Source: Epiperipatus broadwayi (lineage: Eukaryota; Onychophora; Udeonychophora; Euonychophora; Peripatidae). From it: a stretch of DNA of 64,000 bases. The position numbers and the translations under genes were made by a program. The notes beneath the pieces are model-generated. The model did not search any database. It was not told where the DNA came from and was given only the letters and a program-made list of their open reading frames with translations. Positions 1 to 13,519 of this stretch are shown here, piece by piece. Within the stretch, counting starts at the first letter, position 1. Each line of letters starts with the position of its first letter. Where the stretch lies: NCBI GenBank assembly GCA_028023455.1, contig JAQFVV010000027.1, positions 9,485,845 through 9,549,844 on the forward strand, given 5' to 3'.

Positions 1-36
1 ACGTTTTTGTTCATGGAATCCATAGGAGGACTATAA

Positions 37-252
37 AAAGAAAAAATATTGAGTTCCAGTCAGTTTTTCCAACTTGATTTTGGTGAGTCGAGCGACAAGA
101 CGCACTTGCCGTCCTCACTCATTTATTTTAAAAATGCAAAGACTGTGATACCAGAACAGAACCGGCTAATGCTACCTCCAAAATATCAGACCGGTCTTCC
201 AGGAAAGTCTCCGTGGGAATTGCCAACGGGAACATGGACTCTTCTACCATAA
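37..252 (+). CDS. Possible terminal exon of an upstream gene (unrecognised)
   Basis: An open frame with clearly higher GC than the AT-rich DNA after it. It reads ...LDFGESSDKTHLPSS... and ends ...KSPWELPTGTWTLLP before a TAA. The codon mix looks protein-like, unlike the poly-A/T frames elsewhere. The frame is closed by a stop at 34-36, so a real exon would have to begin after that; AGs at 57-58 and 61-62 are candidate acceptors, but the upstream pyrimidine tract is poor. An AATAAA at 313-318 would suit a 3' end. I do not recognise the protein. It could equally be a transposon or pseudogene fragment. Confidence 0.3.
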   Translation, partial: KEKILSSSQFFQLDFGESSDKTHLPSSLIYFKNAKTVIPEQNRLMLPPKYQTGLPGKSPWELPTGTWTLLP

Positions 253-312
253 GGTATATGAAATGAACAATTATTGAAATCAATTAAGAACTTTCGTCAA
301 GTTTTACAAATT

Positions 313-318
313 AATAAA
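313..318 (+). terminator. Candidate polyadenylation signal AATAAA
   Basis: Perfect AATAAA about 60 bp after the stop of the possible terminal exon. Such hexamers are common by chance in DNA this AT-rich, so the support is positional only. Confidence 0.25.
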
Positions 319-651
319 CAAGCCAACTTAAATGTTAAAACGGACTCTTATCTGACTTTTGTAAGTTTTTAAATCAAATTAATAATGTTTAATTTTATAT
401 GTTTTCCGATTCATAAACAATCATTTCCATTTACAGATTACATTAATTAATACCTGTTTTTATTTTTAAATCTTGTACTTTTTTTTTTTTTTATAAAAAA
501 AGTACGTTCAAATAATTATTTGTTTTTTTTTAAAAAAAAATTTTTAAAGTTTGGCATCTGTGCGAATGTATATACGTTTAACAAACATTTTAATTTAGCG
601 TTTAGTTTTTTACTTTTATTTGCGAACTTTTAAGTTTTTATTTTAAATTAA

Positions 652-3640
652 TGTAACGACATATTTATATATCGTTACAATTGTGTTTTTATTATTAAAC
701 ATGTTCACATTTTAAAATTTTCTTTAAGAATTAAAAATTGAAATTAAATATCATCTTAAATTTGTATATATAAATCACACAGATAAAAAAAAAAAAATTA
801 TTAAAATAAAACTTTATTAAAAATAGAAAGGTATTTTAAAAACAAAAACTTAAAAAGATTTAGAGATAAAAATATATCTTTAATCTTGGAAAACACATTA
901 ATTAATCAGAAATGGAAATGATTATTTTAATTAGTTAAATGTAACCTAGCCTTGGGCATTTAAATGTAAAAGCATCGGTCAGATAGGAAAACAATAGAAA
1001 CTAATAGCCAATGAAGAGAAAAGCAATGGAATCGGACCTCAGCGAAAAGACCGTCTCATCGATGACGCAATGTAAATTCAATCCTTCAAATTAATATAAA
1101 AAGACAAGTTTGGAAATTATTGAGGATGATAGATTATTTATGATGTGACAGATATGTGTTAGTGCGGAAGTGAAGGAGAAGGGATGGAAAAGACGCACTC
1201 TTCAATCCCTTCAGTTTTGCTAAGAAAGAAAGAGAAATGAATTATCGTTTTTCTACATTGAGGACCAGTAAAAGCAAAAAACCTCCGGATGGATAAATAA
1301 ATCGGCCAACAGAATACCAATCTTAGGACGGCGTGGGAATTCACATTCATGGCAAGCAACGGATAAAGATGAACTGTTTTAAACCGTAAGAACTTTATAA
1401 ATAATGAACATTAAATTAAAACTTTCCAGATTTAAATGATTGCAATATTATCCTAACTGACCAACTTAATTTATTAATAATGTTATTTGATGTATTTCTT
1501 TTTTTTATATATATTTAAAATCATTTCCATTTATTTATTTTTTGTTCTTTAAGTTTTATCATGATTTTTGTTTTTCGTTAAATTAATTATATAAATGTTA
1601 AACTGAAGTCGGGCATGAATGGCTGTATAGATTTGTAAAATTATATTAGGGGAGGGTAATCTTAGGTTATTTGTGTCGTTGTTAGATTGGGTCAATGGAT
1701 TGGATATATTGATGTAGTTAGTAGATGTAGTCGGAGATTCACTACTGGCAGAATTGTTTATATATACGCCGCACTCACCTGTTTGCCTATGGAAGGAATT
1801 ATAAGACGGAGAACGCAGTTCCTTTCTATGGAGTTTTTTTTTTATTGTTCTTCTTGTTAGATAGATGTAATATTCCTATCTGATGAGAGTCAATGTTTTT
1901 TCTTATTCTTTTTGGTGCTGCCGTATTCCGTATTACATCAAATACATCGATATATCAGATGAATTGATGCCAGTTTGACTACGAATTTTAGCCTAAGGTT
2001 AAATAGGGATAGAATGTTTATTTTCAAATGCAAATCTATGTAGTCTATTCATACTCGACACTAAACAAAAATGCATTACATTTAAGTTGTTTATAGATGT
2101 TTGCATGGATTGGTTATCGGTTAAATATGTTTTGGGTTTTCATATTTGATCAAAATATATAGACATTCGATAAATAATGATACCTTACGGTGAGTATCTA
2201 AAATATATTTATTCGGATGTCTTTTAAGTTATTGGTGACAATGCAGGTATCTTATGGTGAATACTATTGGGTTACTTATAAATTTTCCTCTGCAATTGTC
2301 GGTATCAATGATTTTATATTTTGATCGTTTATGTTGATTTTGGAATGTTTTTGACCGTCGTAATCTATGTAACCGATCTATACGCAACATATTAAAACAA
2401 GCTTTTATAATCCCATCTGTGTGAACTTAATTAAAATGTAAACTTATAATATAATAGAAATTAAAATGTAATTTAAAATCTAAAGTAAAGTTAAAAATAA
2501 TGTTAAATGTTAAAATGTAAACTGATACTAAAACAATTTTCAATCTTATATATATGTGCATAAATAAATGTTTGTATGCTAATTACTGGCAGTGGCTTAG
2601 TTTATTTATTTTTTAATATTGAAATTATAATTAGATAAGGTATTATAATATTAAATCTCTGCTATTCCACTGAGCTAGTGACATGGGCTAACGACCGTAA
2701 ACAAAATATAAAGAAAAAAACTTTTTTTTTTGACTTACATATCTGCCTACTTTATAAATTTTTCTAGGTTCAAATGCCTAGATGGTGCCTTGTAGTGCAG
2801 TTTACATAACAGGTTTATCTGGGCATAGTTGCTGAGATATCCTTGACTTCGTTTGAGAAGCCATATACATCACATCACACATCACATAAGTCTATCTTCT
2901 CTGGATCGTTATAACTGGCCACCCAACTTGGGCCAATCTATTAATATAAACCACGGATACCCTGAGTAAATTTCTTTTTTCAAAATGAAATATGTTTATC
3001 TGTTTACATAAAGTCGGATACTTTGAATCCTATAAAAGCACTGCCAGAAGAAATTGCACATATATATTAAACGTGAGAAAGTATAAATAATTTTAAAGTG
3101 TTTTGTTAAAAAGAAAGTCAAAAGGTTGCAATTGATATGTTTTTTTTTTGTTAATATAAATTATGCTTTAACGTGTATAGGAGCGCACAGCCACGTAAGT
3201 TTACGATTGTAAATGTGGTACCTTACGGAGAGTACTTTTGGGAATTTACTTCAGTGTAATCCTATATAAGCATTTCAATAAGTCATAAATAAGTTGGTGG
3301 TTTTTATAATTGTGCTGCAAATATACACGCATAAACCCATTATCTTTCAAAATATATTTACTTCAATGCAACCTTCCTAAATAATTTAAATAATTTGCTT
3401 GTCATGCCGTGAGTAAAAATAAAATGTATAAAATAAAATAGAATTCTCGGGGGGAGGAGGTGTAAACGTAAATGGCCCTTAGGGGAATGATAGTAAACAT
3501 TTTTTTTTTGTATATAGTCTTTTTGTAAAATTACTAACCGGATGTTTTGTAAATGTTTTCGTTAATCGTGTACCGTAATTACTAACCCTAAATAAATTTT
3601 TTTTTTTTTTGATCATATTTTTTAAGCAACTTTACTGATA
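652..3640. repeat. Tandem 3.1 kb repeat, copy 1
   Basis: First of three near-identical units. It opens with a palindrome at 652-679 (TGTAACGA ... TCGTTACA). Like the other copies it has a promoter-like block on the + strand: a CCAAT motif, then TATAAAAAG at 1095-1103. No protein is recognisable; the short frame at 1159-1359 recurs in every copy only because the DNA is repeated. Distance to the equivalent point of copy 2 is about 3148 bp. It may be a macrosatellite or tandemly arranged long terminal repeats. Confidence 0.85.
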
Positions 3641-6600
3641 TGTAACAAGCACAGATGGCATTACATTGTGTTTTTATTATTAAACATGTTCGCATTTAAA
3701 AAATTTTTTTAAGAATTAAAAATGGAAATTAAATATCATCTTAAACTCGTATATATAAGTCGCACAGATAAAAAAAAAATTATTAAAATAATACTTTTAT
3801 GTAACAAGCACAGACAACGTTACATTGTGTTTTTATTATTAAACATGTTCGCATTTAAAAATTTTCTTTAAGAATTAAAAATTGAAATTAAATATCATCT
3901 TAAACTCGTATATATAAATCGCACAGATAAAAAAAAAAAAATTATTAAAATAAAACTTTATTAAAAATAGAAAGGTATTTTAAAAACAAAAACTTAAAAA
4001 GATTTAGAGATAAAAATATATCTTTAATCTTGGAAAACACATTAATTAATCAGAAATGGAAATGATTGTTTTAATTAGTTAAATGTAAACTAGCCTTGGG
4101 CATTTAAATGTAAAAGTATCGGTCAGATAGGAAAACAATAGAAATTAATAGCCAATGAAGAGAAAAGCAATGGAATCGGACCTCAGTGAAAGGACCGTCT
4201 CATCGATGACGCAATGTAAATTCAATCCTTCAAATTAATATAAAAAGACACGTTTGGAAATTATTGAGGATGATAGATTATTTACGATGTGACAGATATG
4301 TGTTAGTGCGGAAGGAGAAGGGATGGAAAACACGCACTCTTCAATTCCTTCAGTTTTGCTAAGAAAGAAAAAGAAATGAACTATCGTTTTTCTACATTGA
4401 GGACCAGTAAAAGCAAAAAACCTCCGGATGGATAAATAAATCGGCCAACAGAATACCAATCTTAGGACGGCATGAGAATTCACATGCATGGCAAGCAATG
4501 GATAAAGATGAACTGTTTTAAACCGTAAGAACTTTATAAATAATGAACATTGAATTAAAACTTTCCAGATTTAAATGATTGCAATATTATCCTATCTGAC
4601 CAACTTAATTTATTAATAACATTATTTGATGTATTTCTTTTTTTTATATATATTTAAAATCATTTCCATTTATTTATTTATTTTTTGTTCTTTAAGTTTT
4701 ATCATGATTTTTGTTTTTCGTTAAATTAATTATATAAATGTTAAACTTAAGTCGGGCGTGAATGGCTGTATAGATTTGTAAAATTATATTAGGGGAGGGT
4801 AATCTTAGGTTATTTGTGACGTTAGATTGGGTCAATGGATTGGATATATTGATGTAGTTAGTAGATGTAGTCGAAGATTCGCTACTGGCAGAATCATTTA
4901 TATATATGCCGCACTCACCCGTTTGCCTATGGAAGGAATTATAAGATGGAGAACGCAGTTCCTTTCTATGGAGTTTTTTTTATTGTTCTTCTCATTAGAT
5001 AGATGTAATATTCCTATCTGATGAGAGTCAATGTTTTCTGTTAATCTTTTTGGTGCTGCCGTATTCCATTTTACATTGAATACATCGATATATCAGATGA
5101 ATTGATGCCAGTTTGACTACGAATTTTAGCCTAAGGTTAAATAGGGATAGAATGTTTATTTTCAAATGCAAATCTATGTAGTCTATTCATACTCGACACT
5201 AAACAAAAATGCATTAAATTTAAGTTGTTTATAAACGTTTGCATGGATTGGTTATCGGTTAAGTATGTTTTGGGTTTTCATATTTGATCAAAATATATAG
5301 ACATTCGATAAATAATGATACCTTACAGTGAGTATCTAAAATGTATTTATTCGGATGTCTTTTAAGTTATTGGTGACAATGCAAGTATCTTATGGTGAAT
5401 ACTACTGGGTTACTCATAAATTTCCCTCTGCAATTGTCGGTATCAATGCTTTTATATTCTGATCGTTTATGTTGATTTTGGAATGTTTTTGACCGTCGTA
5501 ATCTATGTAACCGATCTATACGCAACATATTAAAACAAGCTTTTATAATCCCATCTGTGTGAACTTAATTAGAATGTAAACTTATAATATAATAGAAATT
5601 AAAATGTAATTTAAAATCTAAAGTACAGTTAAAAATAATGTTAAAATGTAAACTGATAGTAAAACAATTTTCAATCTTATATATATGTGCATAAATAAAT
5701 GTTTGTATGCTAATTACTGGCAATGGTTTAGTTTATTTATTTTTTAATATTGAAATTATAATTAGATAAGGTATTATAGTATTAAATCTCTGCTATTCCA
5801 CTGAGCTAGTGACATGGGCTAACGACCGGAAACAAAATATAAAGAAAAAAATATTTTTTTTTTACTTACGTATCTGGCTACTTTATAAATTTTTCTAGGT
5901 TGAAATGCCTAGATGGCGCCCTGTAGTGCAGTTTACATAACAGGTTTATCTGGGCATAGTTGCTGAGATATTCTTGACTTCGTTTAAGGAGAAGCCAAAT
6001 ACATCACATCACACATCACATAAGTCTATCTTCTCCGGATCGTTACAACTGGCCACCCAACTTGGGCCGATCTATTAATATAAACCATGGATACCCTGAG
6101 TAAATTTCTTTTTTCAAAATGAAATATGTTTATCTGTTTACATAAAGTCGGATACTTTGAATCTTATAAAAGCACTGCCAGAAGAAATTGCGCATATATA
6201 TTAAACGCGAGAAAGTATAAATAATTTTAAACTGTATTTTGTTAAAAAGAAAGTCAAAAGGTTGCAATTGATATGTTTTTTTTTTGTTAATATAAATTAT
6301 GCTTTAATGTGTATAGGAGCGCACAGCCACGTAAGTTTATGATGGTAAATGTGGTACCTTATGGAGAGTACTTTTGGGAATTTACTTCAGTGTAATCCTA
6401 TATAAGCATTTCAATAAATCATAAATAAGTTGGTGGTATTTATAATTGTGCTGCAAATATACACGCATAAACCCATTATCTTTCAAAATATATTTACTTC
6501 AATGCAACCTTCCTAAATAATTTAAATAATTTGCTTGTCATGCCGTGAGTAAAAATAAAATGTATAAAATAAAATAGAATTCTCGGGGGGAGGAGGTGTA

Positions 6601-6776
6601 AACATAAATGGTCCTTAGGAGAATGATAGTAAACATTTTTTTTTTTGGTATATAATCTTTTTGTAAAATTACTAACCGGATGTTTTGTAAATGTTTTCGT
6701 TAAACATGTACCGTAATTACTAACCCTAAGTAAATTTTTTTTTTTTGATCATATTTTTTAAGCAACTTTACTGATA
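3641..6776. repeat. Tandem 3.1 kb repeat, copy 2
   Basis: Same unit as copy 1 with scattered substitutions and small indels. It starts with an extra 159 bp partial duplication (3641-3799), so the TGTAAC...GTTACA mini-palindrome occurs at 3641 and again at 3800. The interval to the matching point of copy 3 is 3135 bp. Confidence 0.9.
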
Positions 6777-9112
6777 TGTAACAAGCACAGATGGCGTTAC
6801 ATTGTGTTTTTATTATTAACATGTTTGCATTTAAAAATTTTCTTTAAGAATTAAAAATTGAAATTAAATATCATCTTAAATTCGTATATATAAGTAGCAC
6901 GGATAAAAAAAAAAATATTAAAATAAAACTTTTATGTAACAAGCACAGACGATGTTACATTGTGTTTTTATTATTAAACATGTTCGCATTTAAAAATTTT
7001 CTTTAAGAATTAAAAATTGAAATTAAATATCATCTTAAACTCGTATATATAAATCGCACAGATAAAAAAAAAAAATATTAAAATAAAACTTTATTAAAAA
7101 TAGAAAGGTATTTTAAAAACAAAAACTTAAAAAGATTTAGAGATAAAAATATACCTTTAATCTTGGAAAACACATTAATTAATCAGAAATGGAAATGATT
7201 GTTTTAATTAGTTAAATGTAAACTAGCCTTGGGCATTTAAATGTAAAAGCATCGGTCAGATAGGAAAACAATAAAAACTAATAGCCAATGAAGAGAAAAG
7301 CAATGAAATCGGACCTCAGCGAAAAGACCGTCTCATCGATGACGCAATGTAAATTCAATCCTTCAAATTAATATAAAAAGACAAGTTTGGAAATTATTGA
7401 GGATGATAGATTATTTACGATGTGACAGATATGTGTTAGTGCGGAAGTGAAGGAGAAGGGATGGAAAAGACGCACTCTTCAATCCCTTCAGTTTTGCTAA
7501 GAAAGAAAGAGAAATGAACTATTGTTTTTCTACATTGAGGACCAGTAAAAGCAAAAAACCTCCGGATGGATAAATAAATCGGCCAACAGAATACCAATCT
7601 TAGGACGGCGTGGGAATTCACGTTCATGGCAAGCAACGGATAAAGATGAACTGTTTTAAACCGTAAGAACTTTATAAATAATGAACATTAAATTAAAACT
7701 TTCCAGATTTAAATGATTGCAATATTATCCTATCTGACCAACTTAATTTATTAATAATGTTATTTGATGTATTTCTTTTTTTTTATATATATATTTAAAA
7801 TCATTTCCATTTATTTATTTATTTTTTGTGCTTTAAGTTTTATCATGATTTTTGTTTTTCGTTAAATTAATTATATAAATGTTAAACTTAAGTCGGGCGT
7901 GAATGGCTGTATAGATTTTTAAAATTATATTAGGGGAGGGTAATCTTAGGTTATTTGTGTCGTTGTTAGATTGGGTCAATGGATTGGATATATTGATGTA
8001 GTTAGTAGATGTAGTCGGAGATTCGCTACTGGCAGAATCGTTTATATATACGCCGCACTCAACCGTTTGCCTATGGAAGGAAGTATAAGACGGAGAACGC
8101 AGTTCCTTTCTATGGAGTTTTTTTTTATTGTTCTTCTCGTTAGATAGATGTAATATTCCTATCTGATGAGAGTCAATGTTTTCTCTTAATCTTTTTGGTG
8201 CTGCCGTATTCCGTATTACATTGAATACATCGATATATCAGATGAATTGATGCCAGTTTGACTACGAATTTCAGCCTAAGGTTAAATAGGGATAGAATGT
8301 TTATTTTCAAATGCAAATCTATATAGTCTATTCATATTCGACACTAAACAAAAATGCATTAAATTTAAGTTGTTTATAGACGTTTGCATGGATTGGTTAT
8401 CGGTTAAGTATGTTTTGGGTTTTCATATTTGATCAAAATATATAGACATTCGATAAATAATGATACCTTACGGTGAGTATCTAAAATGTATTTATTTGGA
8501 TGTCTTTTAAGTTATTGGTGACAATGCAAGTATCTTATGGTGATACTATTAGGTTACTTATAAATTTCCCTCTGCAATTGTCGGTATCAATGATTTTATA
8601 TTTTGATTGTTTATGTTGATTTTGGAATGTTTTTGACCGTCGTAATCTATGTAACCGATCTATACACAACATATTAAAACAAGCTTTTATAATCCCATCT
8701 GAGCAAACTTAATTAAAATGTAAACTTATAATATAATAGAAATTAAAATGTAATTTAAAATCTAAAGTAAAGTTAAAAATAATGTTAAATGTTAAAATGT
8801 AAACTGATACTAAAACAATTTTCAATCTTATATATATGTGCATAAATAAATGTTTGTATGCTAATTACTGGCAGTGGCTTAGTTTATTTATTTTTTAAAA
8901 TTATAATTAGATAAGGTATTATAGTATTAAATCTCTGCTATTCCACTGAGCTAGTGATATGGGCTAACGACCGGAAACAAAATATAAAGAAAAAAAAATT
9001 TTTTTTTTTGACTTACGTATCTGCCTACTTTATAAATTTTTCTAGGTTCAAATGCCTAGATGGCGCCCTATAGTGCAGTTTACGTAAATTTATCTTCTCC
9101 GGATCATTACAA
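6777..9112. repeat. Tandem 3.1 kb repeat, copy 3, truncated
   Basis: Third unit, with the same ~158 bp partial duplication at its head (6777-6934). It is cut short: after the block around 9060-9090 an internal segment is missing and similarity stops near 9112, about 900 bp before the end of a full unit. Divergence among the three copies is low, pointing to recent amplification or homogenisation. Confidence 0.85.
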
Positions 9113-9204
9113 TATATTGGTTAGATATTTGAAAATTAAATATTGTTTATAAAATAATACATTTGTATAAAATAACAGTTTGATTTAGGTTATGTAGTTA
9201 CAGT

Positions 9205-9690
9205 GATGCGGAAGTCCAGATACTATTCGAGGCTGATAGGAAGGCTCATATTGCAAGCTGTATAAGAGATTTATTAAGTGTTGGCTTCAGCTACAGATTA
9301 ATTACTAAGAAAATTGATAAATTTTATAAAAAATCAATAGCTAACAACACTATTAAAGATAAACCTCAAATCACCCTCCCTTACTTTTCCAAAGTATCTA
9401 AACAGCTTATAAAAACTTTAGCTAATGAATTTAAGGTCGCCTTCTGCACCCTCCCCTCCAATACTAACAGACTCATTAACAATGTGAAGGACAGAATCCC
9501 AAGTTGTATATAGCATTTCATGCCCTCAGGATAAATGCAGTTGCACATACTATAAGGAGACCAAGGCCATTGTCTATAACAGAGCTGCTTAGCACATGTA
9601 TACATATAGAAGAGCAAAAAAGAACAACGATAACATCTCAATATTTTTAAACATGAGAAACAGGCTGGTCATGTGTTCAAAACCTCCAAC
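9205..9690 (+). pseudogene. Penelope-like element, C-terminal remnant with GIY-YIG-like end
   Basis: A continuous frame of about 98 codons from 9205 includes ITLPYFSKVSKQLIK and CTLPSNTNRLINNVKDRIP. It then continues in another frame with VVYSISCP and TYYKETKAIVYNRA. A proline-bounded segment before a cysteine-containing start, followed by a Y-x-x-E-T-K motif, is the layout of the region after reverse transcriptase and the start of the GIY-YIG endonuclease in Penelope-like elements. One frameshift and later stops show that it is dead. The upstream reverse transcriptase core is not visible. It lies just after the truncated third copy of the 3.1 kb repeat. Confidence 0.7.
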
Positions 9691-9699
9691 CCCAAGGTA

Positions 9700-10400
9700 A
9701 TGTGCGCTGAAGTGTATTTTATCATCAATGATAACAATGCGATCAATAGACATGACACATGTTTTGCTATCTCAAGAAAATGGACACGTTAATTCACATA
9801 CGCATTTACATACATTATCATTTATCAATATCATAACGATTTAAAATCTGTTTTGGTCATGAATATGAGGAGAAAAACCTCAAAAGTGCCAGGCCTGCAT
9901 TAATTTACTTTGATTGTTTTTGTTACCACTAACAGCTTCTTCACCCAGTGTGTTAAAGTGCTTGTAATATACTGTACTAAGAAGTTGTGTATCGGTAGTG
10001 GTCAAATTTAATCGCTTTTATTTTATTAAATTTCTTTAAAATCAATAATTGAAGTATGTGAAATGTAGAATTGAAAATATAACAACTCATTCGAGGAAGA
10101 ACTTTGGGAACATGTGGTTGCAGATATTATAATAAAATAGTAAGCAAAGACACATGAGTACAAAGTGTTTCATAATTTCTTCCTCTCTTCTACAGAAAGA
10201 ACCAACAGTCTCAATGTTTGCGCAAGTCAGTTTTTCACAGGAAGTTATTACTAAGCCGAGCTTTTAGACTTAATTTTAATTAAAAAATCTAAGTATTTTA
10301 TTTTTAAATGACAGTGCTTGAATTTCCTTATAATGATTAGTGAAATTGAGGATTGATTAAGAAATATCACCAAACTTATAATTATCCAATTTATAATATC
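9700..10400. other. AT-rich stretch, nothing recognised
   Basis: No open frame, RNA gene or repeat that I can identify. Confidence 0.5.
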
Positions 10401-10404
10401 ACTA

Positions 10405-10690
10405 TTTTCTCTGTGTGTTTTAGGGTAGTGGTAGAATGTTATATCCCAGAGTATGAAGTCCTCCTTTCAATTCCCATGCCTGTTCTTAGGCACTTAAGCT
10501 TATGAACTTTTGAACAATAAAGTCATTCAATTATTTGCCTTGCACTATTTAATACAATGGTAAAATGTCAGACTCTAGAACATAAGGTTCTCAGATGGAT
10601 TCCAGTTCAAGTACTTCGAGGGTTCAAACTTCTTACGAGCTCTCAAGCAATAAAACCATTCAATTACTTACTTTACTTGGCTACATTTGA
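10405..10690 (+). repeat. Two diverged tRNA-derived-SINE-like copies in tandem
   Basis: Two related ~125 bp blocks follow one another. Each has a TAGTGGTAGAATG-type start (box-A-like), a weak TTCAA-type box-B-like segment, and a shared tail (gagctctcaagcaataaa / acttttgaacaataaa, then cattcaatta). A third relative sits at 21535-21660. The layout is that of an old pol III SINE family. Confidence 0.5.
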
Positions 10691-10699
10691 GGAAAACAC

Positions 10700-11530
10700 A
10701 ATAAATGTTTGATGTACTTATTTTTAATCGGGATTCTAATATCATTAAGTATAACAAGAATAGAAGTTTATATTAGAGGATAAAAGACCATACTTTTGTA
10801 AATTTCATTGACTGCTCTCTGTAAATAGAAGTCGATGATGCAATGCAATAAAAGACCATAATTCTTGGAATGTTTTTGCATTTCCTATAAGCCAATAAAC
10901 ATCACATGACCATTTTCGACTGTTTTTCTGTCTCATTTAAGATTATTACATATGACATTGACTGTTTAAATAGATGTTTCTATATTTAATGGCTATATAA
11001 GCTTTAATTTTTGAAAACAAGAGAATATTTAGGGCGGAAATTTTTGAATAGAGAAATCAGTTTTTGAAAGGAAGTTTATTCTTGTATCTTGAGTAACTAT
11101 GCAGTTTAGGGAAACTACTAACAATAAAGAAATTAGAATAAAAATTGCATTGGTTAAGCAGAGGGGTATTGAATATAAGTATTGTTTTTCTTACCTATTG
11201 GAATTAAGGAATAGGCTTGTTCAGTTTTTTGGAGGGGGAATAGCTTTATAAAGAGCAGGGATTTAAATAATTAAAAGAGGAGAAAATATCAGAGGCTTAT
11301 CAATGTAGAATTTCAGGAAAAGGGGAAGAAAATAAGTAAAAAGAATAAGAACAATATAGAAGTTTTGAATAATCTACATGAAAAAGGTATTATTTATTGA
11401 AAAATTGTAAAGCTAAATGATTGGATGGAGTGTAAAAGATAGAGGGATTATAAAAGATATATTGGGATAGACTGTTGATTTTTTTTTTTTATATTTATGA
11501 TTTAAGATTAGAAATCAGTTTTGTATTATT
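10700..11530. other. AT-rich stretch, nothing recognised
   Basis: Low-complexity AT-rich sequence with no supported gene. Confidence 0.45.
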
Positions 11531-11539
11531 AATCTTAAT

Positions 11540-11735
11540 GTATTGTATGCTAGAAGAGATGATAATAGACGAAAAATTCAAATATTAAATGGGATTCCAA
11601 GAGATTTAAAAGACCAAGAAAGAGACCACATGTGAGATGGATGGATGAAGTAAGAAAGTGTGCATGAGTGATGTGGAGAAGAGAGGATAGAGATCAGAGA
11701 AGATGGATTGAATTTAGAGAAGACTGATAATGGTT
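11540..11735 (+). pseudogene. LINE 3' end fragment
   Basis: With two or three indels bridged, the + strand reads ARRDDN, ILNGIPRDLK, PRKRPHVRWMDEVRK and MWRREDRDQRRWIEFRED, followed by a GATGAT microsatellite. This is the familiar extreme C-terminus of non-LTR retrotransposon reverse transcriptases in many invertebrates, where the ORF ends close to a short repeat tail. Only the last ~65 codons are present, as expected for 5'-truncated insertion. A sister fragment is at 18675-18900. Confidence 0.7.
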
Positions 11736-12179
11736 GATAATGATGATGATGATGATAAATAATTTGAAAACTCCAAGAATTTATATTGTCATTTTAATCA
11801 GTATTTGTGAGATACTACTTTTTGTAATATTATCTTTTTGATTTACATATTGTAACGGTCACTCATTCCCCTTTTAATCATGGAGAGTGCCACCAGATCA
11901 CTGCATATCTGGAAAATTTGTTTACATGATCAAATGTGGATGAGGATTATGGTTTGTGTTGACTAGACTCAGGGAGAAAACAAGAGGTCTTAAATATTGT
12001 TCAAACAATTGAGAAATAAAAGCACTAAGACAAACATCAGCCAAATTAAGTTTAAATAATTTTAACATTTTATTAAGAGTAATATAGAATTTTCACTCAC
12101 AGAGATTTACACACAATAAACACAGTTCTATCAGGTGTGTACTAACAAAAAAAATTTAAACATCAATGCTCTGGCAGAC

Positions 12180-13510
12180 AGACTAATTTTCCAATAAAGA
12201 ATTAAAAGGAGGGAAGAATTTTCCTTCTTCTGGTGATTCACCTAAGCAATTCAGGTTTCCTTATTTAAAAGTTCTAAAATGAAAAGCAAAGGAAAGTTTC
12301 TTGCATGAATCAATGAAACCAGCATGGGCAAGCAGCACTAGCTTATTGACCAATGACATCATAATATCTGCAGAACTACTGCATGGAAAAATCACATTTA
12401 AGATCTCCATGGTTGATTACAATGCAAGAACACAAAAAATGGTAAATAAATATGATGGAGTATAAATGATAGAATGGAAGAAAACTTAAATCTCCAGTTA
12501 ACGAAATAAGAAACTTAGAAAATATTCCAGCGTAAATGATTTAAAATGGAGGAAACATTAAATATCTGATTTAAGGAAAACTGACATTTAAAACTGGGGA
12601 ATCACCAACTAAATGATTGGCCAAAACTAAGCTGAGAATAATAATTAAGAAGTCTCAATAGGAGACAGGTAAGTAATTAGAAAATGAGTTATGTCTGCCC
12701 AAGCATTTATCAAGAAATTGAAATAATTAGAACTACAAATAATTTTACAAACTAAATTTTCAGTACACGCCCTGACAAACAAATTTAAAGCAAAGAAAAT
12801 AAAAACACAAATAAATCTAGCAAACAACATACTAAAGTTTGACCTAGATTTTTATAAGTTAATTTGTCAGAGAGTGTATATGAGCGGAAATATGAAAACA
12901 TGAAATGCCTTAGCTGAAAGAAATGTCCTATCACCTAGAATTTAAATGGGAATTAAGAGTATCTTCCTGCTGGTGATTTATAAAAGAACAATTCTAGTTT
13001 CCTGATTCAGAGATATATAAAAAAATACAGTCTTGTAGGAAATCAACGAAACGGCGCCGAGCATTTCTTGCTCGGAATAATGCATCGAGACAAGAACATC
13101 ATTTTGTCAGCAGGACAGCCCTATGATTACAATGTTTAATGAAATTCATGGTTGATTTACATATACAAGACAAAAGAAAAATATGATTATGATCTTACAT
13201 AATCTAGAAAAGGAGAAAGGAAATCTCCAACTCCAGGAAAACCAGAATAACAACATGATAAACTGCCAGCCAAAAGATTTGTGGTCTACAAAAAAGTGCA
13301 AACATAGTAATTTAAATTAATTATTGGACAATAAAATAGGGACAGGTGAGCAAATTGAATTTACGAAAGACTGCAAATGCATTTATAAAACACTAGTTAA
13401 TAAAAAACAAGAAGGCATAATAAACATAAATAAACTCACAATACACTCTCCAATAAATAAAATTGAAAGCAAACTTGGAATCCTAAAACTAAGATTCCAA
13501 GACACACTAT
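12180..13510. repeat. Diverged tandem duplication (~690 bp period)
   Basis: The blocks 12180-12840 and 12880-13510 share an ordered series of short matches: CTGGTGATT, GGTTTCCT/AGTTTCCT, CATGGTTGATT, AAATCTCCA, GACAGGTAAG/GACAGGTGAG. They are two old copies of one unit. No coding potential is recognised. The GC-richer island at 13045-13100 is confined to the second copy. Confidence 0.5.
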
Positions 13511-13519
13511 AAATACAAA

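Noticed and set aside
1159-1359. Recurrent minus-strand frame (also 4235-4498, 7436-7636) as a small conserved protein
   Set aside because: It is conserved only because the 3.1 kb repeat is; length and C-terminus vary by frameshift and the composition is not protein-like.
9381-9641. Minus-strand 86 aa frame
   Set aside because: Shadow of the plus-strand Penelope-like remnant.
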